Origin: Aedes albopictus
Taxonomy: Eukaryota > Arthropoda > Insecta > Diptera > Culicidae
Assembly: GCF_035046485.1 (NCBI RefSeq)
Contig: NC_085137.1
Location: 6,425,977-6,489,976, forward strand
Direction of reading: 5' to 3'
DNA length: 64,000 nt
The notes beneath the pieces were generated by a model, which searched no databases, was not told the DNA's origin, and saw only the letters and a list, made by a program, of their open reading frames with translations. This document shows, one piece after another, positions 42,501 to 52,491 of the stretch. How positions within the stretch are numbered: position 1 is the first letter of the stretch; the number at the start of each line of letters is the position of its first letter. A program made the translations under genes and the position numbers.

Positions 42501-43480
42501 CGTTAGTATTTCTGGAGGAGTCCTAGCAAGAATGACTGGAAGAATTGCTAGAGGAATCCCAGCTGGAATTGCTGGAGGTAGGCCACGAGGAGCTCCTAGA
42601 GGATCACCATGAGAAGTTACTGGAGAAATCCCTGGATAATATCTCTGAAAGAATTCCTGGAGAAATCACCGGAGGAACTTCTGGAAGAGAAATATTGCCA
42701 TGAATAATCTCAACAAAAAATCCTGGAGAATTCCCACGAGAAATCTCTAGAGAAATCCCTAGCAGAACTCCTGAAGGTATTACAGTAAGAATTCTGGAGG
42801 AGTTCTAGCAGGAATTGATGGTAGAACCACAGTTGCAATTGCTTAAGGGATCCCAGCTGGATAAAATCTCTGAAGATGTGCCTGGAAAAATCACCGAGAG
42901 AACTTCTGTAATAATCCCAAGAAGATTGACTTGAATGCTCCCACCAAGAATTCTTGTAGAAATTTGGAGGACTTCCTAGAATTGCGGGAGGTTTCATGAA
43001 GGGAATTTCTAGTAGGAATTGATGGAGGTATCTTTACAGGAGTTATTAGAGAAACCACATCAGGAATACCGGGGGATTCCTAAGAGAAATTCCTTGATTA
43101 AATACCTGGAGGAAACACCTACAGTTCTCATTGGAAGAATCGATAGAGGTATTCTGGAGGAATTCTTTAAAGGAATTCCTGGTAGAATCACCGGAGGAAC
43201 TTCTGGAAGGATCCCAGGAAGATTGTCATGGATAAACCCACCAGAAATTCCAGGAAGGGATCCCAATAGATTTTTTAAAGAAGTATAATAGGTAGAATTT
43301 CTAAAGAAATCCTAGGAGAAATTTCTGGAGGATTCTACGGAAATTTTTAGTGTAACCCCATCAGGACTGCCTCAGGAATCCAAAAAGAATTCATTTAAGA
43401 ATATCTCGAGTAATCCATAAACTCATAAAGGAATACCTAGAGAAATCCTGCAAGAATCGATAGAGGTATTCTTACAGGAA
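39600..43480. repeat. Degenerate short-unit repeat field with orientation switch
   Basis: About 3.9 kb of variants of GGAATTCCTGGAG. From about 39640 to 40440 phrases such as TTCCTCCAGGAATT predominate; from about 40460 onward the reverse complement form (TTCTGGAGGAATCC) predominates. Translated frames are monotonous (SSWDSSR, QEFLQE) and not proteins. The field is interrupted by an inverted-repeat element at 41191-41940. Confidence 0.7.
41191..41940. mobile_element. 750-bp hAT-type non-autonomous element
   Basis: Ends TAGGGACAATGGAAATTCGC and the inverse of GCGAATTTCCATTTTCCCTA are flanked by CCTATAAG on both sides (41183-41190, 41941-41948), an 8-bp duplication. The subterminal region has repeated TTTCGCGG motifs. 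Inside, 41466-41815 is a third copy of the dispersed repeat found at 11675 and 14962. Confidence 0.85.
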
Positions 43481-43499
43481 TTTTTGGAGTAGTCCCTGA

Positions 43500-43737
43500 A
43501 TGAATTATAGATGCAAATATTTCTTGCAACGCAAAAACAGCTCAGAATTATGTAAGTTGAAAAAAAAAAGCGAACAATGGCCAGAAATATTTCAGACAAC
43601 GTACAGAATGGTGTATTTCGAAGATATTTTAAGCCTTTGAAATCGATTTTTTTTTCAACCGTATTTGTAGAGTTCTTTCTACGTATTTCTGTGGTTTTGG
43701 TGCTCAGTAGCATAGGATCTAAGCTTACAATATGATG
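43500..43737. other. Noncoding stretch
   Basis: It contains phrases (AAAAACAGCTCAGAATTATG, ATTTCAGACAACGTACAGAA) that recur in diverged form near 47700-47760, so an unrecognised dispersed repeat is likely. Confidence 0.4.
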
Positions 43738-43935
43738 CAGATTATTTTTCCTGGATACCCTAAGTCATACAAACTGTTCTTGAGTTTAGATCCTGAAGTC
43801 CACACGTGTAACGGTAACTTTTTCATTATACAATGTAACGATTTGTAATCTATTTTGTCCAGTAAGTCTTCTGGTAAATTCAATGAACAGTATCACATCA
43901 GTCAGCATATCCTAGGTCATCCAAACTGTTATTAA

Positions 43936-45209
43936 AAAGCAAAGCAAAGCAAAGCAAAGATAACCGTACACATCGTAGTTGCTACTCCGTGATTGTCCAG
44001 AACAATCGAAGTTGCACAGAGAGCCAATGAATGTGAAAGCTTGGGACTAGCTAACCATTCTCAATGTGCACAATTCGAGAGTTCAGCTATTTAAAGTCAA
44101 TAACGGCGCTGGCCACGTCCTTACGGTCATCAGGAAAGGGAAGGAATGTTAGTTCGACAACCGTTGCTACTAGAAACCGTGGAATCCACAGCATCCCCAC
44201 AGTTGTCACGGGAAGGAATGGTGGTTAGTAGGGTAGGGTAAGGTGTGGATCTAGGAGCCACCTCTGCTAGGTGATATGATCCACTAGTTATATGGAAATA
44301 CACGTCGCGGTCTTCATCACGATTATGATTTATTTGATCACGATGACCACTGATCCCGGATTTCGTGCTCGCGTTTCCATCGCCCTACCGTGGAAACCGA
44401 CTGATCTACGATTATTGTAGCTCGATTCTGAACCCGGATTTTTCACTCGCACTTCCATCGCCCTACCGAGAAAACCGACTGACCAACGAATATTGTAGCG
44501 CGATTCTGATCCCGGATTTTTCACTCGCACCCCCATCACTCTTACCTGAAACAGGGATGGGAACACTCACTTGCAAAAATTTACACTCATTTGTAATTTT
44601 CTCAGCTCAGAAGCATGCTATCAAGAAACGATGTATGAACGACTTTTGCCTTTTGGTTTTGTCCAAAAGTTTGCCGAATAGAGTATGGGTCGCACATGCA
44701 TACCAAAGTCGTGACAGAGCTGTGAAAGCGACTCTCCACGAGGTGAGTGTAATTTACACTCACCTTGTGGAGAGTTGCCTTCGCAGCTCCCTCACGACTT
44801 CGGTATGCGTGTGCGACCCATACTCTATTCGGCAAACTTTTGGACAAAACCAAAAGGCAAAAGTCGTTCATACATCGTTTCTTGATAGCACGCTTCTGAG
44901 CTGAGAAAATAGCAAGTGAATGTAACTCTTTTTAAGTGAGTGTTCCCATCCTTGACCTGAAAATTGCCTGCCATTCGAAAATTCTCAAGCTAATCTGATT
45001 CCGCATTCCACACTCGCGCTTGCATGACTCTACCGATAAAACCGACTGACCAACGAATATTGTAGCGCGATTCTGATCCCGGATTTTTCACTCGCACTTC
45101 CATCACTCTTACCTGAAAATTGTCAGCCATTCGAAAATTCTCAAGCTAATCTGATTCCGCATTCCACACTATCGCTTGCATGGCTCTACCGAGAAAACCG
45201 ACTGACCCC
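43936..45209 (-). mobile_element. Retroposon with TTTGC-repeat tail and 17-bp target duplication
   Basis: Flanked by ATCCAAACTGTTATTAA at 43919-43935 and 45210-45226. On the minus strand the 3' end is CTTTGCTTTGCTTTGC. The 5' half is made of tandem monomers with CCGACTGACCAACGAATATT and CGGATTTTTCACTCGCAC, resembling the monomer promoters of some LINEs. No ORF is apparent, so it is non-autonomous or truncated. A foldback element sits inside it. Confidence 0.8.
44552..44954. mobile_element. 403-bp hAT-type foldback MITE
   Basis: Ends CAGGGATGGGAACACTCACT and the inverse of AGTGAGTGTTCCCATCCTTG, flanked by ACCTGAAA (44544-44551, 44955-44962). An empty-site relative (CTTACCTGAAAATTGTCAGC) lies in the neighbouring monomer at 45110. 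The arms are about 180 bases, nearly perfect, meeting at GTGAGTGTAATTTACACTCA. The mirror symmetry yields the same peptide start (MNDFCLLVLSKSLPNRVWVA) in frames on both strands, so those frames are not genes. Confidence 0.92.
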
Positions 45210-45742
45210 ATCCAAACTGTTATTAAGCTTAGATCCTAAAGTCTACGGGTGTAACGGTATTTTTTTTTTTATTCCTTGTTGGGTATCTAAGTCACTGCGA
45301 CCTGGGTGTAACGGTAACTTCTTTCGCTATAAAAAGTTACGATTTGTAATCTATCATGTCCAGTAAATCTTCTGGAAGTTCAAAAAATAGTGTAACAGTT
45401 GGGATACCCTAGGTCATCCTTACTGTTCTTGACTTCAGACCCTGAAGTCTGCGAGTGTAACGGTAACTTCTTTCATTATACAAAGCTACGATTTGTAATC
45501 TGTCATGTTCAGTAATCCTTCTGAAAGTTCGATACAGTATCAGATCAGTCGGGATATCCTAGGTTATCCAAACTGTTCTTGAGTTCAGACCCTGAAGTCT
45601 ATGAGTGTAACGAAAATTTCTTTTATTATGCAAAGCTACGATTTGTATTCCATCATATCCAGTTAGTCTTCTGAAAGTCCAATAGACAGTCTCAGATCAG
45701 TCTGGATATCCTAAGTCATCCAAATTGTTTATGAGTTCAGAT

Positions 45743-45907
45743 CAAGGGGAATGACATATCCTTTTCTAACCGGAAAATCCACATTTATCCGTTCCTAACC
45801 GTCGCTAACCGCTGCTAACTGAGCAGAAGTTAGACGCGGTTAACGACGGTTAGCAACGGATAAATGCGGATTTTTTCCGGTTAGAAAAGGAAGTGTCATT
45901 CCCCCTG
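45743..45907. mobile_element. 165-bp hAT-type hairpin MITE
   Basis: Ends CAAGGGGAATGACA and the inverse of TGTCATTCCCCCTG, flanked by GTTCAGAT (45735-45742, 45908-45915). The arms contain TTTTCTAACCGG and TTATCCG paired with their inverses, and the centre is GCTAACTGAGCAGAAGTTAG. CAGGGG ends and an 8-bp duplication are hAT hallmarks. Confidence 0.88.
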
Positions 45908-46070
45908 GTTCAGATCCTAAAGTCTAACGGTAATTTATTTCACTATACAAAGCTACGATTTGTAATCTATCATGTCCAGTAAATCTACTGAATGTTCAAT
46001 GGACATCATCAGATCAAACTATTATGATGTTAAAAATTCATCTTCGAATTTCGACTGTTGATGATTATTT

Positions 46071-46192
46071 GGGAGGTATGGCGTTCAATCTTTGGAGGAA
46101 TAACTCAAAAACGGATTCTTAAGCTTCCATCCATGAAAGCTTAAGAATCCGTTTTTGAGTTATTCCTCCAAAGACTGAACGTCATACCTCCC
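46071..46192. repeat. 56-bp-arm hairpin
   Basis: Arms 46071-46126 and 46137-46192 pair with two mismatches around a 10-base loop (CCATCCATGA). Either strand would form a long RNA hairpin if transcribed. No target duplication is evident. Confidence 0.85.
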
Positions 46193-48049
46193 AACGTTAA
46201 AAATCTACAGCAATTTAAGTTTATGTTTTGGCTGTATAGAGATATTTTTTTATAATTTATTATACTTACTGGAGCCCCCAGAATACTATCATAGACTATG
46301 ACATAGCTTCGGGATATTCTGATATTCAGAATCGTACACACTGTCCTGTGATATGGACAACATGCAACATGCAATCTACAGCCGTAATAATATCTTTCTT
46401 GCTGTTACACAACATTACCAACCGATTGTATCTATTTCATTTATTTAGCGTTAATAACAACGCTATTAATATTAAAACTGAACCAACAAATCTTCACCAC
46501 AACTCTCGATTCGTGGCTGCAGTCCTTATCCTCGGCCGCGTCCCACATTTACCTTCATATTTGTGCTCGAGATGTGGCTTCGTCCTATCTTCACCTTACC
46601 TGGAAGTTCTTGGTTGCAGGGATGTTGAGGGAGGTAGTAAACCTGAAACATCTCAAAGGTATTTTGGAATGGCTCTGAGTTTTACAGAACTTCACGGATC
46701 TGGGTGGGTTAGACTTGGTAACGTAACTTGTTTATAGCAAAAATGTTTCAAAGGTACACAACAATGCCTATTTACTAGCCTTTGAAGAACAATATGGTGC
46801 ATTATGTATCATTATTTAGTTTAACAGGCTAGCATTTCAAGTATAGATAGTTGTGTACTCCATGAAACATTGGATGACATAAATAATCACAAATATTTCA
46901 TGAAGTGACCATTGAGAGTTAAGTGATTTGTGGATCCAATTTGGTTGTGTAACGTTATTATCTTAAACGAAATCACCTCTTGTTACAGTAGTTTTTTTTT
47001 TTATAAAACTAAGCTCCATAAAAGTAAGGATGGCCCATAATATCCAAAAAAATATAACAACGCATATTGTTCCTCGAACTACTTTGGTAAATACAGTGGA
47101 TGTAACACTTACTTAACGTACAGGCGAAAGCTAGTTGTTCATTATAATGTAGACTTCAGGTTGGTCCAGTAATCACGATTGATTATGCAACGTTACTCAG
47201 AATAACAGATATGGCTGCTGTTACGGGTGTTGACCTGACGTTCTGAACTCCAGGGTAGTTTGGCTGACCTAGAATATCCCTTTAGTGTCTATAAATGACA
47301 TTGAAGATTTCAAGAGCTTCACGGATCCCATGTAATATTTAATATGTAATGCTATTATTTATGGCGAAAACATATAAAGTTATTCTTGTGGATTTGAAGG
47401 ACTTTACTACAGGACAGTTTTGAACACCTAGAATATCCCTGAATATAAAACAAATGAATACATATGCACGTAAACCATATCCAAATTCATCGTTTAGAAC
47501 AACTGGTGTGCCATTTAGTTTTTCCATAATAGAGGACTCAATTTGGAACAACTTTTCCGAATACAGTATTCTGTTTCATTGAGTGTGTGAATTTATACAA
47601 ACGTTTCTATGTTGGGGTCATGTATAATTCCTTATGCATAGTTTTCAAAATATGGCCTCGAAACTGGGTTCCGGAAAATCGGTGAACCGATTCCAAAAAT
47701 GGCCAAAAGTATTTCGGATAACACAAAAACAACTCAGAATGATGTATCTTAAAAAATCATAAAGTTTGAGGTATCGCATGATGGTAATGAATAATATTCA
47801 AAAATTGACCACGGAACAGGTTTCCCGGAACATCCGTAAAACTGGCTCCAAGGCACTTTGTGACTGGGATGGACTCGCAGACATATTTTACTATAATTCT
47901 AGTTCACTTAGGTCTGGAAACTGAACTGTTGTCACATTGAAATTTAACTTTTCCTAAACTGGGCCTATTCCAATGACCCATTTTGATTCCGGAATACCTC
48001 CGGAACCAGGTATCCATTGTTGAAACAATCCCTAGCAAATCTCTAACTA
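46193..48049. other. Noncoding, diverged repeats
   Basis: Phrases such as GTAACGTAACTTGTTTATAG (46720), TGTGTAACGTTATTATCTTA (46945), ATGCAACGTTACTCAGAATA (47187) and ATATGTAATGCTATTATTTA (47342) recur every 150-240 bases, which suggests an old tandem array. An open frame at 46348-46737 is not recognisable as a protein. Confidence 0.4.
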
Positions 48050-48051
48050 AG

Positions 48052-48187
48052 GGGGATACACAAATTATGTCACGCAAAAATCGACCTTTTCATCCCCTCA
48101 ATATTTTTGTAAGGGTCGTCACGTTCTGCAAACCCGCCTCCCCCCCCCCCCCCTAAGAGCGTGACGTTATTTGTGTACGGCCCTTAA
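48052..48187. mobile_element. MITE with ACACAAATTATGTCACGC termini
   Basis: AAGGGGGATACACAAATTAT at the left is matched inverted by GTTATTTGTGTACGGCCCTT at the right, with GTCACGC/GCGTGAC inside. A poly-C run (CCTCCCCCCCCCCCCCC) lies in the core. The style is close to the Harbinger-like MITEs at 15112 and 20591. Confidence 0.7.
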
Positions 48188-48371
48188 AAGAATATGTGCT
48201 TCTTGTGTTAAAATTCAGTTAAAAACATTAAGAAACAAAAAAGTTATAGCGAAAAGAGTGTTTTTTCGCACTCACGTTAGGGGTATTGGTTACGGAAGAG
48301 TTAATTACCATGCGTCTCCTTCTCCATTCGTTGTCATTCTGCTGCGAAGAGTTCAATGGAGCTCCCAGATA

Positions 48372-48589
48372 GGGACCGGGTCACAACGTCCGAGGCCATA
48401 CTGTCCCGGTCATTAAGTCGCGTTTTTTTTGCGTAATAACGTCCAAAAGTTTGGATGCGTCATAATATCCTATATGCCTTCTTTCCTTGGACTTCATGAC
48501 ATATCTGCATGTTTGGACGTTATGCCCCGGAAAAATGCGCCATAAAGTCCTGGGACATTATGGCCTCGGACGTTATGATACTGCGCCCC
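48372..48589. mobile_element. 218-bp MITE with long inverted arms
   Basis: AACGTCCGAGGCCATACTGT at 48384 is matched inverted by ACATTATGGCCTCGGACGTT at 48553, and the pairing continues inward through AACGTCCAAA. CAGATA (possibly CCCAGATA) flanks both sides (48366-48371, 48590-48595). Confidence 0.75.
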
Positions 48590-48599
48590 CAGATATATT

Positions 48600-49000
48600 T
48601 CATTGAAACCCAAAGCGGAACATCTGTGGATGGTCTGCTTCCTACAATTTTCCAGCATCTAATCGGTAACATTGATTGATTCTTTGAAATTTAAATTTTT
48701 CCTTCACTGATTCAAAAGTTGGTGGCTTAGTAAAAACGGTAAATTATTCTCTTAAGCAAAAGACACCTAAAGATTCAGCATAATTTTAGATGTGTATACG
48801 ATCACCTTTGTTTATACGAACAGATGATCGTCTTTCCACTATTTGTAGCATGCTTCAGCATTGCCCATTTCAAGTTTTGATGCTTTCCATTCCGTTTGCT
48901 GTTCATCGCCCCTTTTAGTGCATGGCAACATTTTTCCCAAAGCCTAATACGTTCCCGATCTGACCCCATCCCGCGCATAACTTCGTTAGTTTGGTGGTTG
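48600..49000. other. Intergenic stretch
   Basis: No gene or repeat is recognised. Confidence 0.4.
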
Positions 49001-49099
49001 TGGGTAAGTCGCGCAAAAAATAACTAACCATCCGACCGATCGACCGACGAGCCCGAAAGAAAGAAACCAGAACCAAACCAGCCGCCGCCGTTTGACCGC

Positions 49100-49850
49100 A
49101 GCCAAAAACCAGTTTTTCGCCCCAAACTAGCTGGGGTTGGACCCACCGACGAAGGAGACGACCGCGACACTGGCACTGGACTGGTGCCCATGGTGCTGCG
49201 CTGAATGTGGTGAGACATACCTTTCGGACGCGTGAGGTGAGAGAACTTCGCTTCGAACTGGAGTCGAGCAGGCCGCCGCCGCCGTAGCTCTATAGTAGAA
49301 TCTCTGCTGAAGAGTATAGTGTGTCAGCGACATCTGGCTCCTTCGAAGTGGTCTATTTTGGGTGGTTTTCTGAATGAAATTCGGCTCCAAAGTGCGCGCC
49401 AAGTGTGTCCAAGGATCGTGCGAGTGCGATTGCGGTGCAGTTGAATCGTTTTGGGTGTGCGAATCGCGGAAAATTGGCGATAGAATTTAGGTGCTTTTTC
49501 AATTTGTTCAAATCTGGGTTCATCGAGTGAGACGCAGGAAAAATCTTTGCACATCTACACATTCGCGAGCTGCTGCTGTGGGTTGAGCTGGTGTTGGTTT
49601 GGTGTGGTGGTTGTTGCGGTGCTCGATGTGCGGACTCTCCGACCGAGGTCTGTTTATGCTTATTTTGAGTGGAATCGAGTAGAAGAACCGTGTGGTGTTG
49701 TGAGAAAACAGAAATACCTGTACGCTTGCGAAGAGAGCCACGGCAGTTGTGGGCTTTGTTATGGAACGAAGAAAACATAGATCGATATGCAGGTTGCAGT
49801 GATGCCAGGTGGTTGTGGACGGTGCAGTGATAAGGATTGTGTGATATTAT
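49100..49850 (+). promoter_or_regulatory. Possible promoter or 5' noncoding exon of a host gene
   Basis: The stretch is GC-richer than its surroundings, lacks transposon signatures, and is rich in GTGTG, GCGAG and TGCTGCTG phrases like mosquito 5' UTRs (compare 57.7-59.0 kb). No convincing splice donor could be chosen. A 192-codon open frame on the opposite strand (49353-49931) has a composition typical of antisense UTR. Confidence 0.3.
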
Positions 49851-50042
49851 GCCAACATGAAAACATTTTGGAATTAAAAAAAAATCAAAATAAGATAATA
49901 TCTCCACAAGAGTTATACTTAAATGGCTCAACTAAAGAATATGTTGATGCAACACATTAGACTCCAGTAAAGCTCCAAAGTGCATAATAAATTATGTTTA
50001 AATTTAGTTCACCATGAACAGATGTTGATTTATTTGTTAGTG

Positions 50043-50172
50043 TTCTTTGAGCATTCCCACAGTTATTAGCGGAGAACTTCCTCTGCCAATGATCGCTTAC
50101 ATGTGTTTATCGTGTGGCAGGCACGAAGTCAAAGAAGTTTCCGTTATGAAAAGTTCCTGGACCGCGAGGTAA
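50043..50172 (-). repeat. Feilai-like SINE fragment
   Basis: Contains GAGCATTCCCACAGTTATTA, CTTCCTCTGCCAATGA and TATCGTGTGGCAGGCACGAA, matching the copy at 59414-59699 in the same orientation, with divergence and a missing head. Confidence 0.8.
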
Positions 50173-50528
50173 TCTTCATAACCTTGAGCATAGTTATGAT
50201 GACTACCCGCGCGGATGGCTGCGGATATAGGGATATGGATTGCTTTTGAATAATGTACAATCCCATGTAGTGGTACGTTGATCAAACTATAAGCTTTCAT
50301 TTATTTCAAATTCGCTTTAGAAAGTCGACGTAAAACTGTATTCTAAAGAAATATTTCCAATTTAGATATTAAAAGAACATACCCGAGAGTCAACATTATG
50401 GAGACGCGTGGTAGCTTGTTCTGTTACGAAGAGTCCTAATTTGGTTCAAAATGGGTTCTTATGAATGCTATGTCAACTGCTTCTTGATTGATTGGGAAGT
50501 CTTCTGGCCATTTCGAAGTTGGTAGCAT

Positions 50529-50675
50529 TTTTTTAAAAGGCACTACACCGTCTTCAACCAGATGTTACACAGACTGAACAATCACAAACATGAGACAACA
50601 GACAACACATGAAACACCCAGTGGTCCAGTGGAGAATTTTCCGTTTGACGAAAAGTTTTCACCGACTGGATCGTC
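50529..50675 (-). repeat. Fragment of the tRNA-derived SINE family seen at 37993
   Basis: The reverse complement carries ATTCTCCACTGGACCACTGG and CTGGTTGAAGACGGTGTAGT, matching the body but not the tRNA head of the plus-strand copy. Confidence 0.7.
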
Positions 50676-50784
50676 GTGGATCTGCAAGACACTCACAAAG
50701 ATAATGAGACAAAGAATATAGCCATAAATGTGTGAAATATTATGTCATCTATGACCTCAAGGAATACGGATCTAACTTTGACCT

Positions 50785-51105
50785 TCTCTGCTGCTTGAGT
50801 CTAGCCTTGCAGGGTTCGCGTCGGACAGCGATTGATCAAATACACCGCAGTGTTTACCGCTTTCATTGAAAATTGCTTCTGCATCTTAGCGTCATTCATC
50901 ATTCTTCTCCAGAATTGTTCTATTCATCCGTACTACCCCGTTTTGTTCTGAAATGTACGGGCAAGATTTCTGATACCGAATTTCATCCTGCTTCGACTTG
51001 CACTGAATCGCTCGTTGATGAATTCTAGGCCGTTGTCGCTCCCCAAAGTTATTTTTTAAGTCTAGTTTGTCAGTCAGCCATTGCCGCCTTGAAATTTTTG
51101 TATAC
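50785..51105 (-). pseudogene. Ty1/copia integrase relic
   Basis: In shifting minus-strand frames one reads VYKNFKAAMAD, SDNGLEFINERF, SCPYISEQNGVVRMNRTILE and FSMKAVNTAVYLINRCPT. These are successive parts of the copia integrase core (FKA, SDNG-EF, QNGVAERMNRT and AVYLINR in the family). Several frameshifts and stops make it dead. No LTRs are seen nearby. Confidence 0.85.
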
Positions 51106-51119
51106 CTGATTTTTGATAC

Positions 51120-52491
51120 GCATACGATATGCATACGTTACGTTATTCCGTGCTGTGTGCGAACGTGTCGTTATTTCCTCTGTCTTTGATTGACAATTTA
51201 CTGTTGCAAAAATTCGTAAAAAGCAGTTTGACTATCATCAGCCGCTCAATGAACAATTGTGATCGCGATTGAATTTGTTCAGTGCCATAATTATCAAGGT
51301 TGATTTCCAAAATACACTGATTTATTTCGGTTCGACAAGCAGAACGTGGAACAATGGCGATCGACAAGTGCTGCAAAAAATGTTCTGAAGGAATTGATGT
51401 GAGCGTTGATTACTTCACCGTCTGCGAGGGGGATTGCGCCTGTTTCTTTCATGCAGCTTGTGTAAATTTGGCCGAGGATGTGTTGCCAGTACTCTCTGGC
51501 AATATTATATGGATGTGCGATCAGTGCATGATCTATCAACAAATGAGAGGTAAACGACGACCTTTATCTCATGAAACGGTTGCTGCCAGTGCCAAGTCGA
51601 TTGAAGAGGAAGTGAGAGAGTTGAAAGACACGGTATCGGAGATCGTTCAAACTCTTTCTAAAATTTCTCCGTCAGATGTACCTAAAAGAATGACACTATT
51701 TCACTCGACTCCAAGATCAGAGCACGCACTTTTGAGCGGAACGGATACATGTGTTGCCGATACGAACTGTACGAACTGCGAAGCCGAAGGTAGCCAGCGA
51801 TCAACGTGTACGACGGACAAGACGACGAATGATACCAACTTCTCCCTGTTTCTCTCTAATATTGACGTGACCGCTAGCGAAAGGGACGTTTATCGCATGG
51901 TTTCTCGTTCTCTTGGAACATCCGAACTTGAGCGAATCGATATCGTTAGACTGACGACGAACTGGAGTGATCGCCGTGCAATCGATTATTTGTCGTTTAA
52001 GGTGGTCTTAGACGGGAAGTACAAATCTCGCGCAATGAATCCATCTACATGGCCTGTTAATGTTAAATTTAGAGAGTTTGTGAATAAGTGTAATAATACT
52101 TGGAGGCCTTGATTCATGAGATTTGTGTCATGTTAGATTGAAGGTTTTACGTTATTTGTTGCTTGTTTTTTTTTTCGTTTCTACTGTGGATTATTGTTCA
52201 TTATGTTGATGATTAGTGTACTGTTATGAATGTTTGGATTGTTAAAAGATATTTGCGATTATGTATATGTACCATTTGAAGTCATGCTTCACGAAAAAAA
52301 TAGAAGTATAGTGTCTAGGTAGTTTGTGTTTAATGCTTGTTAAAGTAATCAGGAATATTGCAATAAGATAGAAGTGTTTGAATTGCGAATGTTTGTAAGA
52401 TTGTGTTGTGTGAATATGTGTTACTTAGTTTTTAAGAAACAGTCTGTACAGTGTATACTGAAGACAAAGAATAATAATAAATAAATAAATA
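51120..52491 (+). mobile_element. ORF1-only (half-LINE-like) retroposon
   Basis: A 5' region, one intact ORF (51354-52112), an AT-rich 3' region and an AATAATAATAAATAAATAAA tail at about 52470-52491 form a LINE-like layout with no endonuclease or RT. The 5' boundary is a guess set by the copia relic. No target duplication was found. Confidence 0.5.
51354..52112 (+). CDS. PHD-finger ORF1-like protein, intact
   Basis: 252 residues starting MAIDKCCKKCSEGIDVS. Residues 6-65 form a PHD-type zinc finger: C-x2-C (KCCKKC), CEGDCACFFHAAC and WMCDQC. Residues about 85-115 are a predicted coiled coil (SIEEEVRELKDTVSEIVQTL). The C-terminal part (about 160-250) has FSLFLSNIDVTASERDVYRM and WPVNVKFREF, a fold often seen in ORF1 proteins of some insect LINEs. 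Such proteins bind the element RNA. The usual downstream EN-RT ORF is missing, and the ORF is followed by a noncoding region and A-rich tail. A recently moved non-autonomous element or a domesticated gene are both possible. Confidence 0.7.
   Translation: MAIDKCCKKCSEGIDVSVDYFTVCEGDCACFFHAACVNLAEDVLPVLSGNIIWMCDQCMIYQQMRGKRRPLSHETVAASAKSIEEEVRELKDTVSEIVQTLSKISPSDVPKRMTLFHSTPRSEHALLSGTDTCVADTNCTNCEAEGSQRSTCTTDKTTNDTNFSLFLSNIDVTASERDVYRMVSRSLGTSELERIDIVRLTTNWSDRRAIDYLSFKVVLDGKYKSRAMNPSTWPVNVKFREFVNKCNNTWRP

Larger units (their letters stand above)
43738..46035. repeat. Tandem repeat array, unit about 150 bases, invaded by transposons
   Basis: Units contain GGATATCCTAGGTCATCCAA, GTTCAGACCCTGAAGTCT, GTGTAACGGTAACTTCTTTC and CTACGATTTGTAATCTATCA. 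They begin near 43750, 45290, 45405, 45552 and 45705, with the last continuing to about 46020. The array is split by a retroposon (43936-45209) and a MITE (45743-45907). Units are 80-90% similar by eye. Confidence 0.8.

Noticed and set aside
39600..43480. CRISPR-like or protein-coding repeats
   Set aside because: The units are degenerate with no regular spacers, and the genome is eukaryotic; translated repeats are monotonous.
44365..44904. 179-codon plus-strand ORF and its 89-codon minus-strand twin
   Set aside because: They arise from a foldback MITE and flanking monomers; the matching peptides come from mirror symmetry.
46348..46737. 129-codon ORF
   Set aside because: No family resemblance, and it overlaps old tandem repeat phrases; likely chance.
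49353..49931. 192-codon minus-strand ORF
   Set aside because: Low-information composition with no recognisable domain; probably antisense to a noncoding exon or promoter.
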